A stretch of DNA of 12,764 bases, taken from contig CANBLA010000020.1 of assembly GCA_947369305.1 (NCBI GenBank), forward strand, positions 1 to 12,764. Direction: 5' to 3'. The DNA is from an uncultured Clostridia bacterium. GTDB taxonomy: Bacteria; Bacillota_A; Clostridia; TANB77; CAG-508. A program made the position numbers and the translations under genes. Below, piece after piece: positions 1 through 6,583 of this stretch; the stretch's first letter is position 1; each line of letters begins with the position of its first letter. The notes beneath the pieces were generated by a model. That model was not told the DNA's origin. It did not search any database and was given only the letters and a program-made list of their open reading frames with translations.

Positions 1-40
1 AAAAGATTTAGTTAACAAAAAATAATGAGAATGATAAATA

Positions 41-72
41 AAAAAACAAGGTCATTTATGACCTTGTTTTTT
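41..72. terminator. Intrinsic terminator of the cysteine-rich protein gene
   Basis: A perfect 14-bp inverted repeat (41-54 against 59-72, loop 55-58) has the core AAGGTCA/TGACCTT flanked by A and T runs. Read on the minus strand it is a GC-containing stem followed by a U run, placed just after the stop codon of the minus-strand gene. Because both ends carry A/T runs it could terminate transcription from either side. Confidence 0.85.
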
Positions 73-83
73 GTTTGTTAAAA

Positions 84-497
84 TTATTTTTCGCATTCGC
101 AATCTGGCTCAAATGGAGCATCACAGCAAAGGTCAACACCTTTTAAGCATTTTCCTTCTTTTCTGCAGTGTTTGCAAATTTTAACGTGTTCTACACGATT
201 TGCCCAAATGTTGATAGCATATTTTTTGTCTGGACAAAGTGGTCCAAAGACAAATTCTCCATCTTTATTTGTAAATGTGTGAGAAACTGGTTTTCTATCA
301 TGTTTTGTTACTTCAATTAATTTAACCACAGCATCTTTAATTGGTTCGTTACAAGAATCTTTTACAACACCATAGATCACATTTCTATGATCTTCTTCTA
401 CGTTTATTTCCAAGTCAAATTGTTTACCTGCCTCAACAAAACCATCAATATCAATGATGTGTTTTTTGTCGCATTCAAAATCTAAATCCATATCCAT
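84..497 (-). CDS. Small cysteine-rich protein with carboxypeptidase regulatory-like (Ig-like beta-sandwich) domain
   Basis: A 137-aa protein. Residues about 40-100 (IYGVVKDSCNEPIKDAVV, then TNKDGEFVFGPL) match the carboxypeptidase regulatory-like / transthyretin-type fold, where an exchangeable beta-strand is followed by a turn of the type TDxxGxF. No signal peptide or membrane segment is visible and the N-terminus is acidic (MDMDLDFE), so a cytosolic or spore/capsid-like location is more likely than secretion; that is inference. Ten cysteines occur, seven of them in the last 33 residues (CKHC, CLK, CC, CEC), which suggests metal binding or disulfide crosslinking. The start is supported by AAAGGA on the minus strand at about 508-513. 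It stands alone, with a terminator directly downstream. The exact function is unknown. Confidence 0.75.
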   Translation of the reverse strand: MDMDLDFECDKKHIIDIDGFVEAGKQFDLEINVEEDHRNVIYGVVKDSCNEPIKDAVVKLIEVTKHDRKPVSHTFTNKDGEFVFGPLCPDKKYAINIWANRVEHVKICKHCRKEGKCLKGVDLCCDAPFEPDCECEK

Positions 498-524
498 AAA
501 AAATCAATCCTTTATTCTAAATTT

Positions 525-536
525 GGGAGTACTCCC
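525..536. repeat. Perfect 12-bp palindrome GGGAGTACTCCC, possible operator
   Basis: GGGAGTACTCCC lies 28 bp upstream of the minus-strand start codon, in the 5' region of the cysteine-rich protein gene. It is GC-rich in an AT-rich spacer, which makes chance conservation less likely. It could be a repressor or activator site for that gene. I see no convincing -35/-10 pair on the minus strand, although TAATAT lies just upstream at about 543-548. A second 14-bp palindrome, TTTTCTTAAGAAAA, lies at 606-619 next to the plus-strand promoter. Confidence 0.4.
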
Positions 537-622
537 TTAATTAATATTATGTAAAAGACAAGAAAAAGGGGACACTTTTTTTAAAATCTTCCATATTTCT
601 TTTTCTTTTCTTAAGAAAAATA

Positions 623-651
623 TTGCAAAATGTTTACTTTTGTAATATAAT
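623..651 (+). promoter_or_regulatory. Sigma-A promoter for the kinase-murD unit
   Basis: TTGCAA (623-628), a 17-bp spacer and TATAAT (646-651). The expected transcription start is near 658. That places the ATG at 670 only about 12 bases into the message and favours the ATG at 682 as the true start. The AT-rich palindrome at 606-619 lies just upstream of the -35 and could act as an UP-like or regulatory element. Confidence 0.8.
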
Positions 652-681
652 ATAAAAATCAAGAATAAAATGGAGAAAATT

Positions 682-1374
682 ATGCAAAATATGGTAATAG
701 GAATTGAAGGGCTAGTTGGTAGTGGAAAAACCAGTATATGTCGTGAGTTAATAAAAAGAATACCCAATTCAGTGTTATTAAATGCAGGTAATTTATATCG
801 AGCCATTGTCTATAGTATGATACAAAATGGATCAACCATTATGAATTTAAAGAAAGCTGGAAAAAATTTAGACATTCGAGAGATGATTGATTTACTAAAA
901 ATAGAAGTGAAAATTGAAAATCATGAAACGACAGTATATTCCAATGGACAGAAATTAGAAGAAGAGAAGTTACAAGATAAACAAACCTCTTTAGCTGTCT
1001 CTGAGGTGAGCAATACAGCAAATAACGAGAAAGCATTTGAATTTGTACATGACTTAATAGAACATTTGCAAGAGCAATATCATGTTATTTTTTCAGGAAG
1101 AGCGACAATGAAAATTTATCCAAAGTGTAATTATCATTTTTTTATTACAGCCGATTTGGACAAAAGAGTGGAAAGAAAATGTATACAATATAAAAATCAA
1201 GAGAAAGAAAAAGAAGTTCGAAAAAATATTATCCAAAGAGATGAGTTGCAAAGAAAAAGTGGTTTTTATGAATATAGTCCGATTACAATTGAAATAGATG
1301 TAACCAATTGTGAAACGATAGAAGAATCTACTAATAAAGTTTTACAGAAGATAAAAATAATGGAAAATGTGTAG
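682..1374 (+). CDS. Cytidylate kinase-like P-loop nucleotide kinase
   Basis: A 230-aa protein from ATG 682, chosen because GGAG at 672-675 lies six bases upstream; the in-frame ATG at 670 has no binding site. Walker A is GLVGSGKT at residues 10-17. NAGNLYRA (34-41) parallels the DTGAMYRA motif of (d)CMP kinases. SGRATMKIYP followed by FFITADLDKRVERK resembles the GRDIGT..FP / lid-helix region of Cmk, but the usual GRD aspartate is not present. The enzyme therefore probably phosphorylates a nucleoside monophosphate, with CMP/dCMP the best guess but not certain. Divergence from canonical Cmk suggests a second, specialised copy. It ends 20 bases before murD and shares its promoter. Confidence 0.75.
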   Translation: MQNMVIGIEGLVGSGKTSICRELIKRIPNSVLLNAGNLYRAIVYSMIQNGSTIMNLKKAGKNLDIREMIDLLKIEVKIENHETTVYSNGQKLEEEKLQDKQTSLAVSEVSNTANNEKAFEFVHDLIEHLQEQYHVIFSGRATMKIYPKCNYHFFITADLDKRVERKCIQYKNQEKEKEVRKNIIQRDELQRKSGFYEYSPITIEIDVTNCETIEESTNKVLQKIKIMENV

Positions 1375-1394
1375 ATAAGAAGGAGGCTGGTAGA

Positions 1395-2807
1395 GTGGAA
1401 TACATAAATGAAAAGTTAGAAGAATTTAATCATTATCTAGCAGGTAGAAAAGTGGCTGTTATTGGTTTAGGAGTTAGTAATCTACCATTGATTGATTATT
1501 TGTATGAACTAAAAGCACAAGTAACAGTTTTTGATAAAACAGATGTAAAAGAAATTAGTAGAACCATTTTAAAAAAGATTACCAATTATGGAATGGGCAT
1601 GTCATTTGGAGAAAATTATTTAGATGAGTTAGTTGGGTTTGATTTGATTTTCCGTTCACCAAGTTGTTTGCCAACTACACCAGAATTAGTGGCAGAAGCT
1701 GAACGTGGTGCGATTATTACTACTGAAGTTGAAATGGTGATTGAGTTATGTCCAGGGAAAGTTATTGGAATTACAGGAAGTGATGGTAAAACAACAACAA
1801 CGACACTTATTTCTGAAATTTTAAAAGCAAAAGAATATAATGTATTTTTAGGTGGAAATATTGGAACCCCACTATTTACTAAAATTTCAGAAATGACCCC
1901 AGATGACATTATTGTTTTGGAGCTTAGCAGTTTCCAACTAATGGATATGAAAATTAGTCCACACATTTCAGTAATCACAAATATTACCCCAAATCACTTA
2001 GATAAACATACAGATATGGACGAATATATCAATGCTAAGAAAAATATATTTAAATATCAAAGCAAAAATGATTTATTGGTTTTGAGTTACGATAATGAAA
2101 TTACTAGAAGTTTTGAAAAAGAAGCTATAGGAGAAGTGATGTTTTTTAGTAGCAAAAGCAAGATTCCTAACGGTTATATTGTAGATGATAGCAAAATTAA
2201 ATATTGTGAGAATGGCTTAAGAAGTCACATTTTAGATACTAAGGAAATGTTTCTTCGTGGTACTCATAATTTTGAAAATGCTTCTGCAGCCATTATTGCG
2301 ACAAGAGATTTGGTGGATACAGAAACAGCATGTGAGACAATTTTGAAATTTAAAGGTGTAGAACATCGATTAGAATTGGTGTTGGAGACAAAAGATAGAA
2401 TTAAATGGTATAATGATTCAGTAAGTTCTAGTCCAACAAGAACAATTGCAGGATTAAATGCATTTTCTTTGAGAAATATTATTTTAATTGCTGGTGGATA
2501 CGATAAAAATTTAGACTACATGCCACTTGCCAAGCCAATTGTAGATAACTGTAAAGAATTGATTTTATTAGGAGATACAAGCGCAAAAATAGAAAAAGCA
2601 GTAAAAGAAGAATTAAAAAAGCAAGATAAAAAAATGGAAATTCATAAATGTACAGATTTAAGACAAACAGTTGAAGTGGCAAAAGAAATTGCTATGCAAG
2701 GCGATGTTGTGCTATTTTCGCCAGCAAGTGCAAGTTTTGACATGTTCAAAAATTTTGCAGAACGTGGAAAATTGTTTAAAAAGTATGTAAAAGAGATTGC
2801 AAAGTAG
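1395..2807 (+). CDS. murD: UDP-N-acetylmuramoyl-L-alanine--D-glutamate ligase
   Basis: A 470-aa cytoplasmic ligase that adds D-glutamate to UDP-MurNAc-L-Ala in peptidoglycan precursor synthesis; the family is usually about 450 aa. It starts at GTG, with AGGAGG at 1381-1386 eight bases upstream. The Mur ligase pattern is complete: an N-terminal Rossmann part (VAVIGLGVSNLPL), ATP loop ITGSDGKTTTTT near residue 126, ELSSFQL near 176, NITPNHLDKH near 197-205, HNFENASAA near 290, EHRLE near 323, NDSVSSSPT near 340, and the C-terminal domain with AGGYDKN near 366 and SPASASFD near 441. It is cotranscribed with the upstream kinase and has no visible terminator after it. It contains GGAGAAGTGAT at 2130-2140 (Gly-Glu-Val) in normal frame, a useful internal control for the thrS frameshift. 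Confidence 0.96.
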   Translation: MEYINEKLEEFNHYLAGRKVAVIGLGVSNLPLIDYLYELKAQVTVFDKTDVKEISRTILKKITNYGMGMSFGENYLDELVGFDLIFRSPSCLPTTPELVAEAERGAIITTEVEMVIELCPGKVIGITGSDGKTTTTTLISEILKAKEYNVFLGGNIGTPLFTKISEMTPDDIIVLELSSFQLMDMKISPHISVITNITPNHLDKHTDMDEYINAKKNIFKYQSKNDLLVLSYDNEITRSFEKEAIGEVMFFSSKSKIPNGYIVDDSKIKYCENGLRSHILDTKEMFLRGTHNFENASAAIIATRDLVDTETACETILKFKGVEHRLELVLETKDRIKWYNDSVSSSPTRTIAGLNAFSLRNIILIAGGYDKNLDYMPLAKPIVDNCKELILLGDTSAKIEKAVKEELKKQDKKMEIHKCTDLRQTVEVAKEIAMQGDVVLFSPASASFDMFKNFAERGKLFKKYVKEIAK

Positions 2808-2827
2808 AAATTAAATAGAAAAATATA

Positions 2828-2873
2828 TTGACAAATGTAAATCCATATGATATAAATAGAATATCATATGGAT
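2828..2873 (+). promoter_or_regulatory. Promoter embedded in a perfect inverted repeat upstream of the Rpn gene
   Basis: TTGACA (2828-2833), a 17-bp spacer and TATAAA (2851-2856) form a strong promoter with an expected start near 2863. A perfect 13-bp inverted repeat, ATCCATATGATAT (2841-2853) and ATATCATATGGAT (2861-2873), separated by 7 bp, overlaps the spacer, the -10 and the start site. This is the geometry of a repressor operator. In read-through transcripts from murD it would also form an AU-rich hairpin, but no U run follows, so it is not a typical terminator. Confidence 0.75.
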
Positions 2874-3803
2874 TATTCTTATCTGTATAAAAAATTCTGG
2901 CAAATCAGCCAAAAAAATCAAAAAAGTTTAAAATCAAAAAAAGGAGGAGTTATTATCAAAGAATGTAACGCATTTGTACCAACAAACGATTATGTATTTA
3001 AGCGCATTTTCGGACGAGTTGGGAATGAAAAAATTACGAAAGGCTTGCTCAATGCAATTTTGGATGAGCAAGTAAAAGAGATAAAATTGAATGAAAACAC
3101 AATTTTGGAAGAAGCGGATATGAGGGACGAAAAAATAGGAATTTTAGACATAAAAGCAACTTTAAATAACCAAATTACCTGTGATATTGAAATGCAAATG
3201 GTAGATCAAGACAATTTAGAGGAAAGATTAATGTTTTATTGGAGCAAAATGTATATCAGTAACATACATAAAGGGCAAAATTATGACGTTTTAAAAAAAT
3301 GTATTGTAATATTAATTGGAAATTTTGAATTAAAAACACTAAAAAATATAGCAAAAGGGCATACAAAATGGAAATTAAGAGAAAAAGATTTTAGTGAAAT
3401 AGTCTTGACAGAAGTATGCGAAATTCATATAATTGAGTTACCAAAATTAAAGAAGTTAGTGAAAAACGGTAAATTACAAGAAGAAAAAGAACTAGAGATA
3501 TGGAGCAAATTTTTACTAACTCCAGAAGAATTGGAGGTAATAGAAATGGAAAATGATCAAGCAATCAAAAAAGCAAAAGAAGAATTTGATCGTTTAAAAC
3601 AAGATGGAAAAGAACAATATTTAGCTGAACTTAGAATGAAACATATTTTAGATACGAATAATATTAAGCAAACAGGGTTTAGACAAGGAAAGGAAGAAAG
3701 AACAAAAGAAATTGCCAAAGAGATGTTAAAAAATGGAGAAGAAATTGAAAAGATAGAAAAATATACTGGTTTAACGAAACAAGAAATTGAAAAACTAAAA
3801 TAA
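2868..3803 (+). CDS. Rpn/PD-(D/E)XK family putative transposase nuclease
   Basis: A member of the Rpn recombination-promoting nuclease / PDDEXK transposase family. PTNDYVFKRIFG opens the domain, LDIKA near residue 92 and DIEMQ near 106-109 give the D...ExQ catalytic signature, and the C-terminus has the family's IEKYTGLTKQEIEKL helix repeat. Such proteins are hydrolytic DNA nucleases, sometimes linked to recombination or phage defence. The start is uncertain. ATG 2868 gives 311 aa but has no ribosome binding site, would be about 5 bases from the transcription start, and lies inside the inverted repeat. AGGAGG at 2942-2947 faces ATT (2952) and ATC (2955), where an ATG would give a typical family N-terminus (KECNAFVPTND). 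The real product may start there by non-AUG initiation, giving about 282-283 aa, or the start codon has decayed. Confidence 0.8.
   Translation: MDYSYLYKKFWQISQKNQKSLKSKKGGVIIKECNAFVPTNDYVFKRIFGRVGNEKITKGLLNAILDEQVKEIKLNENTILEEADMRDEKIGILDIKATLNNQITCDIEMQMVDQDNLEERLMFYWSKMYISNIHKGQNYDVLKKCIVILIGNFELKTLKNIAKGHTKWKLREKDFSEIVLTEVCEIHIIELPKLKKLVKNGKLQEEKELEIWSKFLLTPEELEVIEMENDQAIKKAKEEFDRLKQDGKEQYLAELRMKHILDTNNIKQTGFRQGKEERTKEIAKEMLKNGEEIEKIEKYTGLTKQEIEKLK
2942..2957 (+). promoter_or_regulatory. Consensus ribosome binding site facing ATT/ATC instead of ATG
   Basis: AGGAGG at 2942-2947 is followed at 4 and 7 bases by in-frame ATT (2952-2954) and ATC (2955-2957). No ATG, GTG or TTG lies in a usable position. 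It is placed exactly at the family-typical N-terminus of the Rpn protein. ATT and ATC are rare initiators (infC is the classical ATT case) and usually reduce or autoregulate synthesis. Confidence 0.55.
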
Positions 3804-3838
3804 TTTTTATTCTATGTCTTTTTATTTTTAAATCTTCA

Positions 3839-3867
3839 TTGACAATCAACACGTTATATGATATTAT
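3839..3867 (+). promoter_or_regulatory. Sigma-A promoter of the threonine T-box operon
   Basis: TTGACA (3839-3844), a 17-bp spacer and TATTAT (3862-3867). The transcript would begin near 3874 and enter the T-box leader directly. The 35 bases between the Rpn stop and this promoter are T-rich and hold no clear hairpin. Confidence 0.85.
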
Positions 3868-3873
3868 AAAATT

Positions 3874-4096
3874 ATAAACGTTGAAAAGGAAAAGTAGGTC
3901 AAAGGTTATTAAAAGAGAGGATTGGTCATAGGCTGAAAGCTAATCTTAATGAACATTTCCGAAAAACTACCTTGGAGTTTCTATTCGAAAGAGTAGCGTA
4001 TAAGTCGCGATAAAGACTTGAAATTGAGTTAAAAATAGGATGGAACCGTGTTAGCACTCCTATAGACATTTTGTCTATGGAGTGCTTTTGTTTTTC
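3874..4096 (+). promoter_or_regulatory. T-box leader, threonine-specific (specifier ACT)
   Basis: The T-box element AGGATGGAACCGTG (4037-4050) is a slight variant of the usual GGGTGGAACCGCG. Its TGGA bulge would pair with a tRNA end carrying U before CCA. Stem II (CTATTC/GAGTAG, 3981-3996) and stem III (TAAGTC/GACTTG, 4001-4020) are visible. Aligned with the glycine T-box at the end of the window, both show NNN followed by AC(C/T)TTGGAGT. Here NNN is ACT (3966-3968), a threonine codon, which fits thrS in the operon. Uncharged tRNA-Thr should favour the antiterminator and switch on the dehydrogenase, thrS and possibly the genes beyond. Confidence 0.93.
4053..4096 (+). terminator. T-box-controlled terminator
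   Basis: AGCACTCC-T-ATAGAC (4053-4067) pairs with GTCTATGGAGTGCT (4073-4086), with one bulged T and a 5-base loop, followed by a T-rich run. It is the competing structure to the antiterminator that uses the T-box element. Confidence 0.92.
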
Positions 4097-4115
4097 TAAG
4101 AATAGGGAGGTTTAT

Positions 4116-4788
4116 ATGAGAACAATCTTATTAACTGGTGCGAGTGATGGACTTCGGAGAAGCATTTGGGAAATTATGTACTCAACATCATATTAATGTA
4201 ATTGCACTTTGTCGAACAAAACCTAATTATGAATGTAATTTTATAAAAACAGATTTAACAGATCAAAATTCTATAAAAGAAGCATGTCAAACCATACAGG
4301 AAAATGAAAAAAATTTTGATGCGCTAATTAATTGTGCAGGAATACCAAGCATTCAAAAATTAGAAGAAATCACTTATCAAGAATTAGAAAATTTAATGAA
4401 AGTCAATAGTATTGCACCAATGTTTTTAGTTAGCCAACTCATGAACTTAATTAAGGAAAATGGGGCAGATATTTTAAATGTTGGTTCAACGGTTGGAACC
4501 AAAGAAGGCTATCCTAACCAAATGGCATATACGACTTCAAAATGGGCAATTCGTGGAACCAGTTACAATTTACAATTAGAATTGAAAAAGTCGAACTGTA
4601 GAGTTATTCAGTTCAATGTTGGTGGAATGAATACAAAAATGCATGAAAAATACAATGGCATAAAAATAGAAAATCCAGACGAATGGATGAATCCAACAGA
4701 TATTGCAAATATCATGCTTTATATTTTAAACTTGCCAAAAAATATCGAAATCAGTGAAATTATGATTAATCGAAAAAATAGAAAATAA
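4116..4788 (+). CDS. Short-chain dehydrogenase/reductase, coding sequence interrupted by a +1 shift at CGGAGAA
   Basis: An SDR-family NAD(P)-dependent oxidoreductase, 223 aa if one base is skipped. ATG 4116 has GGGAGG five bases upstream and encodes [13 protein letters not shown]. The next codon is CGG at 4155; in frame 0 translation ends after about 13 more codons. Skipping C4155 gives GEAFGKL, so the nucleotide-binding motif TGASDGLGEAFG (TGxxxGxG) is restored exactly across the junction. The rest is a full SDR: NCAG near 77-80, a serine in NVGST near 127, and the catalytic YTTSK. The substrate is unknown. It lies between the T-box and thrS, 13 bases from thrS, so it is under threonine control. 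A GTG at 4138 could start the second frame but lacks a binding site and would destroy the cofactor motif. Confidence 0.85.
4155..4161 (+). other. +1 frameshift site 1, CGGAGAA, in the dehydrogenase
   Basis: The incoming frame reads CTT-CGG-AGA and the frame that restores the protein reads CTT-(C)-GGA-GAA. The junction falls inside the TGxxxGxG cofactor motif, so the position can be fixed to within one codon. Mechanism unknown: programmed shift, quadruplet decoding of CGGA, real mutation, or sequence error. Confidence 0.85.
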
Positions 4789-4801
4789 AGGAGGAATTTT
4801 T

Positions 4802-6564
4802 ATGTTTAAAATCAAATTAGGAGGCGGAAAAACTGCAGAAGTAGAGGAAAGTATGTATTGGCATACGACTTCGCATATTATGGCTCAAGCAGTCAAGAGA
4901 TTATTCCCAAAAGCAAAACTTGCTATTGGTCCAGCCATTGAAAATGGATTTTATTATGATTTTGATGTGGAAAAACCATTTTCGGAAGAAGATTTGAAAG
5001 CAATTGAAGAAGAAATGAAAAAAATCATCAAAGAAAATCATGAATTAGAAAGATTTGAATTACCAAGAACAGAAGCAATTCAGCTCATGAAAGATAAAAA
5101 TGAGCCTTACAAAGTAGAATTAATTGAAGATTTGGAAGAACGGAGAAGTGATTTCTTTTTATAAACAAGGCGATTTTACGGATTTGTGTAGAGGTCCACA
5201 TTTGCCATCGACAGGATGTGTCAAGAGCATAAAACTATTAAATTCTTCTGGTGCTTATTGGAGAGGCGATGAACATAATAAAATGTTACAAAGAATTTAT
5301 GGAATTTCTTTTCCAAAGGCAAGTCAGCTGGAAGAGTATTTAGAACGATTGGAAGAAGCTAAAAAAAGAGATCACCGAAAATTAGGAAAAGAATTGGATT
5401 TATTTTTCTTTGATGAAACTGCTCCGGGAATGGCGTATTGGATGCCAAAAGGATTTAAAATGATGAATATTTTAATTGACTTTTGGAGAAAAGAACATGA
5501 AAAAAGAGGCTATCAAGAATTTTCTGGCCCACAATTAAACAGTAGTGAACTTTGGAAAACATCTGGACATTGGGATCACTATAAAGAGGATATGTTTGTT
5601 TTAACAGATTCAGACGGAAAAGAGCAAGCTTTAAAGCCAATGAATTGTCCGAATGCTATTAAAATTTTTGCTTCTAAATTAAGAAGTTACAAAGATTTGC
5701 CTTTGCGTTTTAATGATATTGATGTCATTCACAGAAATGAAAAATCTGGACAACTAAACGGGCTTTTTAGAGTTAGAATGTTTCGTCAAGACGATGCTCA
5801 TAATTTTGTTACCGAAGACCAAATTGGTACTGAAATTAAAGATATCATTGAAATTACAAAATATTTATATGGTGTTTTTGGGCTAGATTTTAAAATTACA
5901 TTATCAACAAGACCAGATGATTATATGGGAGAATTAGAAGTTTGGAATAAAGCGGAAGACGATTTAAAAAAAGTTTTAGATGGAATCTGTGGCGCACGGA
6001 GAATACGATATTAATGAAGGTGATGGAGCATTTTACGGTCCCAAAATTGATATTCAAATGAAAGATTGTTTAGGCAGGAAATGGCAAATGGGAACAATTC
6101 AATTAGATTTTCAATTGCCACAAAGATTTAACCTTCATTATATCGATTCAAACGGAGATAAAAAAGTTCCTGTACTTGTTCATCGAGCAATATTTGGTTC
6201 TTTTGATCGATTCATCGGCATTCTTACGGAACACTTTGCAGGTAGTTTTCCAGTGTGGCTTACTCCAGTACAAGTGAAGGTTATGCCAATTTCGGACAAT
6301 CAATTAGAATATGCCAAAAATGTGGTAGAAAAATTGCAAGCTGAAGGAATTCGCGTGGAATTGGATGGTAGACAAGAAAAAATCGGTTATAAAATTCGTG
6401 AGGCGCAATTGCAAAAAATTCCGTATATGTTGATTTTGGGTGAAAAAGAAGTAGGAGCCAAAACTGTTGGGGTTCGTTCAAGAAAAGACGGCGATATTGG
6501 CGCAATGGAAATCGAAAAGTTTGCCCAAAAAGTAAAAAAAGAAGTAGAAAATTATGAGAAATAA
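4802..6564 (+). CDS. thrS: Threonyl-tRNA synthetase, coding sequence interrupted by two +1 shifts at CGGAGAA
   Basis: Charges tRNA-Thr. ATG 4802 has AAGGAGG seven bases upstream. Three consecutive frames joined by skipping C5141 and C5997 give a continuous 586-aa ThrRS. The N-terminal TGS domain is missing. The editing domain has HTTSH (21-25) and, after the first junction, CRGPH (129-133), together the HxxxH...CxxxH set. The class II core has PMNCPNA, motif 2 [14 protein letters not shown], and after the second junction [11 protein letters not shown] and motif 3 near [21 protein letters not shown], followed by an anticodon-binding domain ending at 6564. Without shifting the products would be 120 aa or about 404 aa, both lacking motif 3. 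An essential enzyme with two identical lesions is hard to explain as decay unless another thrS exists. Lies 20 bases before lemA. Confidence 0.93.
5141..5147 (+). other. +1 frameshift site 2, CGGAGAA, in the thrS editing domain
   Basis: The incoming frame reads GAA-GAA-CGG-AGA and stops at TAA 5162-5164. Skipping C5141 gives [20 protein letters not shown], the family-typical sequence. The 11-mer GGAGAAGTGAT that follows the C also occurs in murD (2130-2140) in normal frame with no extra base. Confidence 0.88.
5997..6003 (+). other. +1 frameshift site 3, CGGAGAA, in the thrS catalytic domain
   Basis: The incoming frame reads GGC-GCA-CGG-AGA and stops at a TAA within a few codons. Skipping C5997 gives [16 protein letters not shown], the conserved stretch before motif 3. 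A deletion a few bases earlier (near 5982) would also restore the frame, giving [11 protein letters not shown], so this junction is less precisely fixed than the other two. Confidence 0.8.
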
Positions 6565-6583
6565 AGACAAAGGAGAATAAAAA

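Noticed and set aside
563..582. AAAAAG-GGGACA-CTTTTT as a terminator
   Set aside because: The stem is six A/T-dominated pairs in an intergenic region upstream of both divergent genes. It could be a repeat fragment, but one copy cannot show that.
2841..2873. The inverted repeat after murD as a transcription terminator
   Set aside because: It is AT-only apart from a few pairs, lacks a following T run, and overlaps a strong promoter, so an operator is more likely.
5982..5986. An extra G near 5982 as the cause of the third thrS break
   Set aside because: It would also restore a plausible frame, but the CGGAGAA explanation matches the other two sites exactly and needs no separate event. It remains an alternative.
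6151..6158. CGGAGAT at about 6153 as another shift site
   Set aside because: Here the C belongs to an in-frame Asn codon (AAC-GGA-GAT) and the frame is continuous.
4116..6564. The dehydrogenase and thrS as ordinary pseudogenes
   Set aside because: All three breaks are the same one-base change at the same heptamer, the rest of both proteins is intact with all catalytic motifs, and the operon keeps a functional-looking T-box. Random decay would give varied lesions.
4138..6564. Separate genes starting at GTG 4138, TTG 5124 and ATG 5980
   Set aside because: None has a ribosome binding site, each start lies before the frameshift point inside conserved domain sequence, and the pieces join into single family-length proteins.
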